From Sphingomonas hengshuiensis (GTDB lineage: Bacteria > Pseudomonadota > Alphaproteobacteria > Sphingomonadales > Sphingomonadaceae), in assembly GCA_003240755.1 (NCBI GenBank), contig QFNF01000060.1, positions 1 through 5,355 of the forward strand: DNA of 5,355 nt, written 5' to 3'. Positions 1 through 5,355 of this stretch are shown piece after piece. Below the pieces are notes generated by a model that was given only the letters and a program-made list of their open reading frames with translations, was not told where the DNA came from and ran no database searches. Positions within the stretch are counted from its first letter, which is position 1. Each line of letters begins with the position of its first letter. The position numbers and the translations under genes are program-made.

Positions 1-1065
1 AAGGCCGAGCTGATGGGCATCAAGCCCGAGCATATCTTCATCGACGACCTGCGCGAGGAATTCGTCCGCGACTTCGTGTTCCCGATGATGCGCTCGAACG
101 CGCTGTACGAGGGGCTGTACCTGCTCGGCACGTCGATCGCGCGCCCGCTGATCGCCAAGCGCCAGATCGAGATCGCGCGTCAGGTGAATGCCGATGCGGT
201 CAGCCACGGTGCGACCGGCAAGGGTAACGACCAGGTCCGGTTCGAACTGGGCTATTACGCGCTCCAGCCCGATATCAAGGTCATCGCCCCGTGGCGCGAA
301 TGGGACCTGACCAGCCGCAGCGCGCTGATCGCCTTTGCCGAACAGCACCAGATCCCGGTGCCCAAGGACAAGCGCGGCGAATCGCCGTTCTCGACCGACG
401 CGAACCTCCTGCACACCTCGTCCGAGGGCAAGGTGCTGGAGGACCCGTGGGAGGAAGTGCCCGACTACGTCTTCTCGCGCACCGTCAACCCGGAAGACGC
501 GCCCGACACGCCACAGATCGTCACCGTCGCGTTCGAGCGCGGCGATGCGGTGGCGGTCGATGGGGAAGGCATGTCGCCCGCGACCCTGCTCGCCAGGCTC
601 AACGAGCTGGGCCGGGCGCACGGCATCGGCCGGCTCGACCTGGTCGAGAACCGCTTCGTCGGCATGAAGTCGCGCGGGATGTACGAAACGCCGGGCGGCA
701 CGATCCTGCACGCCGCGCACCGTGCGATCGAACAGATCACGCTCGACCGCGGTGCCGCGCACCTGAAGGACGAACTGGCCCCGCGCTACGCCGAGCTGGT
801 CTATAACGGCTTCTGGTTCAGCCCCGAGCGCGAGATGCTGCAGGCGGCGATCGACCACAGCCAGCACAAGGTGTCGGGCGAAGTCCGGCTGAAGCTCTAT
901 AAGGGCGGCGTCCACGTCATCGGTCGCCGGTCGCCCAATTCGCTCTACAGCGAAAAGGTCGTGACGTTCGAGGACGACCAGGGCGCCTATGACCAGCGCG
1001 ACGCGGCGGGCTTCATCAAGCTCAACGCGCTGCGCCTGCGCCTGCTCGGCCGGCGGGATCGGTAA
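1..1065 (+). CDS. argG: Argininosuccinate synthase, 3' portion (N-terminus outside window)
   Basis: This cytoplasmic enzyme joins citrulline and aspartate, using ATP, to make argininosuccinate in the penultimate step of arginine synthesis. The frame is open from base 1 (K-A-E-L before the first Met at 13), so that Met is internal. The 354 residues visible compare with about 400-405 in the family, so roughly 50 N-terminal residues, including the ATP-binding AYSGGLDTS loop, lie upstream. Visible family landmarks, in window numbering, are [10 protein letters not shown] near 40-49, the signature [16 protein letters not shown] near 70-85, IAPWREWD near 95-102, the [16 protein letters not shown] block near 122-138, and [17 protein letters not shown] followed by YETPGGTIL near 210-236. 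The C-terminal half is collinear with alphaproteobacterial ArgG and ends in a TAA at 1063-1065. It shows no frameshift or missing motif. It converges on the glycosyltransferase gene, with only 30 nt between the two stops. Confidence 0.98.
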   Translation, partial: KAELMGIKPEHIFIDDLREEFVRDFVFPMMRSNALYEGLYLLGTSIARPLIAKRQIEIARQVNADAVSHGATGKGNDQVRFELGYYALQPDIKVIAPWREWDLTSRSALIAFAEQHQIPVPKDKRGESPFSTDANLLHTSSEGKVLEDPWEEVPDYVFSRTVNPEDAPDTPQIVTVAFERGDAVAVDGEGMSPATLLARLNELGRAHGIGRLDLVENRFVGMKSRGMYETPGGTILHAAHRAIEQITLDRGAAHLKDELAPRYAELVYNGFWFSPEREMLQAAIDHSQHKVSGEVRLKLYKGGVHVIGRRSPNSLYSEKVVTFEDDQGAYDQRDAAGFIKLNALRLRLLGRRDR

Positions 1066-1073
1066 GGACCGGA

Positions 1074-1095
1074 CGGGCCGGGGCGACCCGGCCCG
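1074..1095. terminator. GC-rich hairpin between convergent genes, probable bidirectional terminator
   Basis: CGGGCCGGG (1074-1082) and CCCGGCCCG (1087-1095) form a perfect 9-bp stem around a GCGA tetraloop; A1073/T1096 can add a tenth pair. It starts 8 nt after the argG stop and directly abuts the TAA of the opposing glycosyltransferase gene, so it fills almost the whole intergenic gap. The + strand has only two T residues after the stem and the - strand no T-run, so it is not a canonical U-tract terminator. GC-rich hairpins with weak T-tracts are common at gene ends in high-GC bacteria. The termination role is inferred from position and symmetry. Confidence 0.65.
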
Positions 1096-2298
1096 TTACC
1101 GTGCGCGCGGCTGGTCGAGCAGCGCGGCGAAGAACGACGTGACCGCGACCTGCACGCCCAGGCAGGCGAGCAGCATCGACGGAATGGTCAGCCGCATCAG
1201 TTCGCCCGGCACCAGCGGGCCGAACCCGGTCCGCGCCCATAGCCAGGTCGAAACCGCCGCCCCGCCCAGCCCCGCCAGCAGCAACAGCCCCCCGGCGATA
1301 CAGCCGCGCTCGACCGTCAGCGCGCTGCGGATCCGCTGCATCGCCCCGCTTTGCGGCCACATGCCGGCAAGGATGCCGTACTGGCGCGCCAGCACCGCCA
1401 GCCCGATCATCTGCCCGCCGATGATCGCGGCCATCGCCGCGAAGATCATCGTATGCGGGCCGAACTCGACCCCGCCGAGCCGGATGTCGCCGCCGGCGAG
1501 CACCCCGGCCGCAAGCATCCCCGCGACCAGCAGCGCCAGCCCCGGATAGAAGAACAGGAAGCGCGGCGCATAGAGCAGCAGGAAGCGCAGATGCCGCCAC
1601 CCGTCGCGCCAGGTGCGCAGGTGCGGCGGGCGCGACCGGCCATCGGGAACCAGCGTCGTCGGCACCTCGGCGATGGCCAGGCGTGCGATCGACGCCTTCA
1701 CCACCATCTCGCTGGCGAACTCCATCCCCGGCGCGCGCAACCCCAGTTCCAGCGCGCGGTCGCGGCGGAACGCACGCAGCCCGCAATGGAAATCGCCGAC
1801 CGGCGTCCCGAAGAACGCGCGGCCCAGCAGGCTCAGCACCGGATTGCCAAGGAACCGGTGCAGCAGCGGCATGGCGCCGGGCGCGATCCCGCCCCGGAAC
1901 CGGTTGCCCATCACCAGATCGGCACCCGCGCGCAACCGCTCGACGAACGGCAACAGGCTGCCAAAGTCGTAGCTGTCGTCGGCATCCCCCATCGCCACGA
2001 ACCGCCCGCGCGCCGCGGCGATGCCGCCGGCCAGCGCCGCGCCATATCCGCGCTCGGCCACGTCGACGATCCGCGCACCCATCGCGTTGGCAATCTGCAG
2101 CGACCCGTCGGTCGATCCATTGTCGGCGACGATCACCTCGCCCGCGATGCCGTGCGTGTCGAGGAACGCCTTCGCCTTCTTGATGCAGACCGCCAGCGTC
2201 TCGGCCTCGTTGAGGCAGGGCATGATGATCGACAGCTCGATCGCGACGTCCCCGGACATGGCGTCGCTGGGGGCAATGGGCAGGCGGACGGCGGACAT
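1096..2298 (-). CDS. Family 2 glycosyltransferase, polyprenyl-phosphate-sugar synthase type, with C-terminal membrane region
   Basis: The 400-residue protein probably transfers a hexose from a nucleotide sugar to a polyprenyl phosphate at the inner face of the cytoplasmic membrane. The catalytic GT-A domain spans about residues 20-235. It contains the opening strand LSIIMPCLNE (22-31), the nucleotide-binding ADNGSTDGS (58-66), the metal-binding acid cluster GDADDSYDF (104-112), GNRFRGG (131-137) and GDFHCGLRAF (168-177). A basic, aromatic stretch, RPPHLRTWRDGWRHLRF (223-239), then leads to about four hydrophobic helices near 247-267, 283-304, 333-354 and 370-392. The GDADDSYDF form and the trailing membrane helices resemble bacterial DPM1/dolichol-phosphate-glucose-synthase-like proteins; the sugar and lipid cannot be read from sequence. 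The ATG at 2296-2298 is preferred over the one at 2257-2259 because GGAG lies 6 nt upstream. It diverges from the STT3-like gene and converges on argG. The family is secure, the substrate unknown. Confidence 0.9.
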   Translation of the reverse strand: MSAVRLPIAPSDAMSGDVAIELSIIMPCLNEAETLAVCIKKAKAFLDTHGIAGEVIVADNGSTDGSLQIANAMGARIVDVAERGYGAALAGGIAAARGRFVAMGDADDSYDFGSLLPFVERLRAGADLVMGNRFRGGIAPGAMPLLHRFLGNPVLSLLGRAFFGTPVGDFHCGLRAFRRDRALELGLRAPGMEFASEMVVKASIARLAIAEVPTTLVPDGRSRPPHLRTWRDGWRHLRFLLLYAPRFLFFYPGLALLVAGMLAAGVLAGGDIRLGGVEFGPHTMIFAAMAAIIGGQMIGLAVLARQYGILAGMWPQSGAMQRIRSALTVERGCIAGGLLLLAGLGGAAVSTWLWARTGFGPLVPGELMRLTIPSMLLACLGVQVAVTSFFAALLDQPRAR

Positions 2299-2304
2299 CG
2301 GGCA

Positions 2305-2308
2305 CTCC
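2305..2308 (-). promoter_or_regulatory. Ribosome binding site of the glycosyltransferase gene
   Basis: Read on the - strand, GGAG lies 6 nt before the ATG at 2298-2296. The alternative in-frame ATG at 2259-2257 has no such purine core upstream, so this site decides the start. Confidence 0.65.
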
Positions 2309-2333
2309 GGCGGACGGACTATTGCAACCGTTA

Positions 2334-2343
2334 TTCGCGCGAA
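2334..2343. promoter_or_regulatory. Perfect palindrome TTCGCGCGAA, candidate operator
   Basis: The 10-bp sequence TTCGCGCGAA is its own reverse complement. It lies about 35 bp upstream of the leftward start and about 50 bp upstream of the rightward start, a fitting place for a regulator acting on both genes. A chance palindrome is possible because CG-rich words are frequent here. No specific regulator is recognised. Confidence 0.3.
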
Positions 2344-2393
2344 ACGACGAAGACCTGGTTAACGCTATACCGGAAATTAAGCATGATCCGGCC

Positions 2394-4196
2394 ATGCCGG
2401 CAGCCATGACGCCCGTCCCCGATGCCCTGCGCCCCCGCGCCTGCCGCCCCGCCCTGCTGCTGGCGCTGGGCCTGACCCTGCTGCTCACGACCGCGTGGAC
2501 CATCAAGGACTGGTCGGCGCTGCGCTGGATGCGGCTGCCCGACAATGACGACATGATGCGCATCGCCGAGATTCGCGACTGGATCGGCGGGCAGCGGTTC
2601 AACGATCTGATGCAATATCGCCTGGGGCCGCCGGGCGGGGCGCCGATGCATTGGTCGCGACTCGCCGATGCGGTGCCGGCGGCGATGATCCTGATCCTGA
2701 CGCCGCTGCTGGGCACCCACGCCGCCGAAGTGAGCGCGGTGATCGCGTGGCCGGCGCTGCTGTTCCTGTGCTACCTGCTGCTGGCGGGACGGATCGCGCA
2801 GCGCGTGCACGGCCCCGCCGCGCGACCGGTTGCGGTCGTCCTCGCCGCGCTGGCCTTTCCGACGATCAGCCTGTTCGTCCCCGGCCGGATCGATCATCAC
2901 GCATTGCAGATCGTGCTGATGCTGGCGCTGGTCGACGGCCTGCTGCGGCGGCCCTCGCTCGCAACCGGCGCGGCGATGGGCGTGATCGCGGCGGCCAGCC
3001 TCGCCATCGGCCTCGAATCGGCGCCCGAACTGGTGGCGGTGATGGCGGCGCTGGGCTGGTTGTGGCTGACCGGCGATGCGGGCGAGGATCGTCGTGCGCT
3101 GGGCTTCGGTCTCGCGCTGGCCGGCGCGACCGGCGTCATGCTCGTGTTCATGCATCCCGATGCGTGGCCGCGCGAATGGTGTGACGGGTTTACCCCCGCA
3201 TCGACCAGCGCGACGCTGGCGCTGGGCGCCGGATGGGGCGTTCTCGGCCTTGCCGGACGGCGCCTGCCGACCTTGCCGTTGCGACTGGCGACCGCGGCGG
3301 TGGTCGGGATCGCCGTGGCGCTGTCGGTATCGCGCACGTCGATGGTGTGCCTCGCCGGCCCCTATGACGCACTCACCCCGTTCCTCAAGGAGGTGTGGAT
3401 GAGCAACGTCAGCGAGGCGCGCGGCCTGTTCGTCGGACAGGATACGCCGGGCACGGTCCTCGCTTATGGCGCGCTTTCGCTGCTCGGCAGTGCATTGGCG
3501 GTGATACAGGCCGTTCGTGGCGGCTGGCGAGGGCGTCGCGCCATCGCCTTTGCGATCGTGCTGGTCATCAGCGCGGTCGCGGCGATCCTGCAGATCCGCG
3601 TCACCTATATCCTGGCCGGACTGGCATCGATCCCGTTCGCCGTCGCCATCGCGGCGACGCAGCGACGCCCCGAACGGATGGCCGCGCGCCTGACCTTGTG
3701 GGTGCTGGGTGCCGGCGTGACGTATCTGGCGATTTCAAAGCAGATGGATACCGCGCTGGCGAAGCCGATCGAGGCCGCACGGGTCGATGCGCGGCGCTGC
3801 ACCGCCGCAGAACAGTTCGTCACGATCGCCCGGCAACCCCGGGGTCTGGTTGCCGCGCCGATCGACCTCGGGTCCTACCTGATCGGGATGACGCCGCATC
3901 ATGTCCTTGCGGCAGGATATCATCGCAACAACGATGGCAACATGGCGGCCTATCGCTTCTTCCTGAGCCCGCCTGCACGATCGGCGGCGATGGCCCGACG
4001 CATGGGCGTCGATTACGTCGCGCTGTGCCCGGCGAACATGCGCGAGATCGCGCTGGAACGCTATCGCTCCGGCAGCCTCGTCGACGCGCTGCAATCGGGA
4101 CGGGTCCCCGACTGGCTCGAACCCGTTCCGGCCGGTGGATCGATGCTGTTCTTCCGGGTACGCGAACGCTTGCCGGAACCCACCCGCCGCCTCTAA
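2394..4196 (+). CDS. Polytopic membrane glycosyltransferase-like protein, STT3/AglB-like (GT-C fold)
   Basis: The 600-residue protein has about 12-13 hydrophobic segments (near 18-37, 114-133, 145-162, 167-183, 188-204, 212-226, 235-254, 270-288, 297-313, 354-372, 383-400, 402-420, 431-447) and a soluble tail (450-600). The first loop (38-110) carries LPDNDDMMR (48-56) and MHWSRL (85-90). GRIDHHALQ (164-172) matches the position of the second acidic motif of STT3, which is D-x-H in archaeal AglB. NVSEA (338-342) resembles the SVSE motif of the large STT3 loop. The tail has DLGSYL (491-496), then YHRNNDGN (509-516) and GVDYVALCP (538-546), in the place of WWDYG, but the two Trp are absent. Such enzymes use polyprenyl-linked sugars on the periplasmic side; acceptor and sugar are unknown here. 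The ATG at 2394 is chosen because the protein begins just before its first helix; ATG 2406 is equally possible, and TTG 2322 would add 24 uncharacteristic residues. Neither ATG has a clear ribosome site. Relatives are often annotated hypothetical or as AcrB-type transporters, which this is not. Confidence 0.8.
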   Translation: MPAAMTPVPDALRPRACRPALLLALGLTLLLTTAWTIKDWSALRWMRLPDNDDMMRIAEIRDWIGGQRFNDLMQYRLGPPGGAPMHWSRLADAVPAAMILILTPLLGTHAAEVSAVIAWPALLFLCYLLLAGRIAQRVHGPAARPVAVVLAALAFPTISLFVPGRIDHHALQIVLMLALVDGLLRRPSLATGAAMGVIAAASLAIGLESAPELVAVMAALGWLWLTGDAGEDRRALGFGLALAGATGVMLVFMHPDAWPREWCDGFTPASTSATLALGAGWGVLGLAGRRLPTLPLRLATAAVVGIAVALSVSRTSMVCLAGPYDALTPFLKEVWMSNVSEARGLFVGQDTPGTVLAYGALSLLGSALAVIQAVRGGWRGRRAIAFAIVLVISAVAAILQIRVTYILAGLASIPFAVAIAATQRRPERMAARLTLWVLGAGVTYLAISKQMDTALAKPIEAARVDARRCTAAEQFVTIARQPRGLVAAPIDLGSYLIGMTPHHVLAAGYHRNNDGNMAAYRFFLSPPARSAAMARRMGVDYVALCPANMREIALERYRSGSLVDALQSGRVPDWLEPVPAGGSMLFFRVRERLPEPTRRL

Positions 4197-4205
4197 AAGC
4201 GCCCG

Positions 4206-5355
4206 ATGCAGGGGGACAGGCTCAACTGGTGGCAGACGCGGTGGTTCGTGGCGCTGATGGCGGTGCTGGCGATCGTGCCGCTGCTGTGGCCCGACATCCC
4301 GCCGATGGTCGACCTGCCCGGCCATATGGGCCGGTATCGCGTACAGCAACTGTGGAATACCGGACAGGCGCCATGGTTCCACGACTGGTATGATTTCGAC
4401 TGGAGCCTGATCGGCAATCTGGGCGTCGACCTGCTGGTCTGGCTGCTCGAACCGCTGATCGGCCTCGAACCGACGGTCAAGCTCGTCATCCTGACCATCC
4501 CGGCGCTGACCGCCGTCGGGCTGTTGTGGATCGCGCGCGAGGTGCATGGCCGCATCCCGGCGACCGCGCTGTTCGCGCTGCCGATCGTGTACAGCTTTCC
4601 GTTCCATTTCGGTTTCGCCAATTTCGTGCTGTCGATGGCGCTGGCGCTCAACGCCTTCGCGTTGTGGCTGCGGCTGGGGCGCCAGGGGCGGCTGGTGCTG
4701 CGCGGGGTGGTGTTCGTGCCGATCGCCGGGCTGATCTGGCTGACGCATACCTTCGGCTGGGGGACGCTGGGCGTGCTCGCCGCCTCGGCCGAACTGATCC
4801 GCGAACATGACCGGCGGCGCAACTGGTTCGCCGCCGCCTTCCACGCCGGACTGCACTGCCTCGTCCTCGCGCCTCCCGCGCTGCTGATGCTGCTGTGGCG
4901 ATCGGGCGGGCACGTCAGCGGGCAGACCGCCGACTGGTTCAACTGGCGCGCGAAGATGTTGTGGATCACCATGACGCTGCGCGACCGGTGGCAGCTCTAC
5001 GACCTCGCGTCGGTCGCGGTCTTCTACCTCGTGCTGTTCAAGGGGCTGCGCGACCCCAATATCGGCTATTCCCGCAATCTGGGCCTGTCGGCGCTGTTCC
5101 TGATCGCGGTCTATGTCCTGTTGCCGCGCATCGTGTTCGGATCGGCCTATGCCGACATGCGGCTGGTCCCCTACCTCATCGGCATCTGCCTGATCGCGTT
5201 GCGGCCCAAACCCGGTGCTTCGATCCGCCACGCATCGGTGCTGGCCGGCATCGGCCTTGCCATCTTCGTCGGGCGGATCGGCGCGACGACCGCCAGCTTC
5301 TGGCTGTACGACCGCGCCTATGACCGCGAACTCGCCGCGCTCGACCATGTACCGG
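4206..5355 (+). CDS. Multi-pass membrane protein of unknown function, GT-C-like, 3' end outside window
   Basis: The frame is open from ATG 4206 to the right edge (383 codons) with no stop, so the gene is truncated by the window. It follows the TAA of the STT3-like gene by 9 nt in the same frame, indicating one operon; no strong ribosome site is visible, so translational coupling is plausible. About ten hydrophobic segments are visible (near 13-29, 91-109, 117-134, 138-156, 165-190, 207-231, 265-280, 289-309, 316-332, 342-360). The first helix is followed by PPMVDLPGHMGRY (32-44), an acidic loop like those of GT-C enzymes and of a widespread family of hypothetical membrane proteins carrying D-x-P-x-H-x-x-R. 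FPFHFGFANFVLSMALAL (131-148) occupies the place of the second acidic motif but lacks an acid. AYADMRLVPYL (314-324) is another conserved-looking motif. Whether it is a catalytic glycosyltransferase, a partner of the STT3-like protein or a transporter cannot be decided. Confidence 0.8.
   Translation, partial: MQGDRLNWWQTRWFVALMAVLAIVPLLWPDIPPMVDLPGHMGRYRVQQLWNTGQAPWFHDWYDFDWSLIGNLGVDLLVWLLEPLIGLEPTVKLVILTIPALTAVGLLWIAREVHGRIPATALFALPIVYSFPFHFGFANFVLSMALALNAFALWLRLGRQGRLVLRGVVFVPIAGLIWLTHTFGWGTLGVLAASAELIREHDRRRNWFAAAFHAGLHCLVLAPPALLMLLWRSGGHVSGQTADWFNWRAKMLWITMTLRDRWQLYDLASVAVFYLVLFKGLRDPNIGYSRNLGLSALFLIAVYVLLPRIVFGSAYADMRLVPYLIGICLIALRPKPGASIRHASVLAGIGLAIFVGRIGATTASFWLYDRAYDRELAALDHVP

Larger units (their letters stand above)
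2299..2393. promoter_or_regulatory. Divergent intergenic control region
   Basis: These 95 bp separate the start of the leftward glycosyltransferase gene from the rightward STT3-like gene and must hold at least part of both promoters. The right half (about 2357-2385) is clearly AT-richer than the surrounding DNA and includes a TATACC hexamer at 2366-2371 that could be a -10 element for the rightward gene. No convincing -35 box lies at the usual spacing, so that assignment is weak. I found no confident -10/-35 pair for the leftward gene. A perfect palindrome sits near the middle. Confidence 0.45.

Noticed and set aside
2322..2393. TTG start at 2322 for the STT3-like gene
   Set aside because: It would add 24 charged residues not expected before the first helix and place the coding region over the divergent promoter region; no ribosome site supports it.
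1351..2409. 352-residue open frame on the + strand opposite the GT2 gene
   Set aside because: It is antisense to a clear GT2 domain, has shadow-like composition, and has no motif or ribosome site.
1022..2716. 564-residue open frame on the - strand spanning the GT2 gene and part of the STT3-like gene
   Set aside because: It runs across a well-supported gene in another frame and the divergent intergenic region, and its translation is Arg/Ala/Gly-rich low-complexity sequence typical of GC-rich shadow frames.
2394..4196. AcrB/AcrD/AcrF-type efflux transporter
   Set aside because: Relatives sometimes carry this name, but the protein is about 600 residues rather than over 1000, lacks the RND duplicated architecture, and has GT-C acidic loop motifs instead.
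4194..4208. Possible single fused protein from the two in-frame membrane genes separated by one TAA and 9 nt
   Set aside because: Each protein has its own complete N-terminal helix and loop architecture, the first has a complete soluble tail, and TAA is the least leaky stop; tandem operon genes explain it better.
3395..4393. 332-residue + strand frame covering the end of the STT3-like gene and the start of the next gene
   Set aside because: It overlaps two in-frame genes with coherent membrane topology, and its own product is Arg/Gly/Ala-rich with no recognisable pattern.
3735..5348. 537-residue open frame on the - strand opposite the two membrane proteins
   Set aside because: The translation is dominated by Q, R, D, E, H and P without domain motifs, as expected antisense to hydrophobic GC-rich genes; the + strand frames have recognisable membrane topology and motifs.

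Overview
The window is very GC-rich, densely coding DNA, typical of an alphaproteobacterium. The ArgG sequence is of the alphaproteobacterial type. The large membrane protein at 2394-4196 resembles a family I associate mainly with sphingomonads (Sphingomonas and relatives), where it is often left as hypothetical or mislabelled. The genus is therefore an inference from protein resemblance, not something the sequence proves.

Layout: (1) 1-1065, + strand, is the 3' part of argG (argininosuccinate synthase); about the first 50 codons lie before the window. (2) 1074-1095 is a perfect GC-rich hairpin between two convergent genes, probably a shared terminator. (3) 1096-2298, - strand, is a family 2 glycosyltransferase of the polyprenyl-phosphate-sugar synthase type, with a hydrophobic C-terminal membrane region. 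(4) 2299-2393 is a short divergent control region holding a 10-bp perfect palindrome and an AT-rich patch. (5) 2394-4196, + strand, is a 600-residue polytopic membrane protein whose acidic loop motifs fall in the order seen in STT3/AglB/PglB oligosaccharyltransferases (GT-C fold). (6) From 4206 to beyond the right edge, + strand and 9 nt downstream, is a second multi-pass membrane protein with a GT-C-like first loop and no assigned function.

How they may work together (inference): the GT2 enzyme would load a sugar onto a polyprenyl phosphate at the cytoplasmic face. One or both GT-C-like proteins would use that lipid-linked sugar on the periplasmic side to modify a glycan, lipid or protein. 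argG is ordinary arginine biosynthesis and appears to be only a neighbour. No RNA genes, mobile elements, CRISPR arrays or long repeats were seen, and no stretch over 300 bases lacks a gene.
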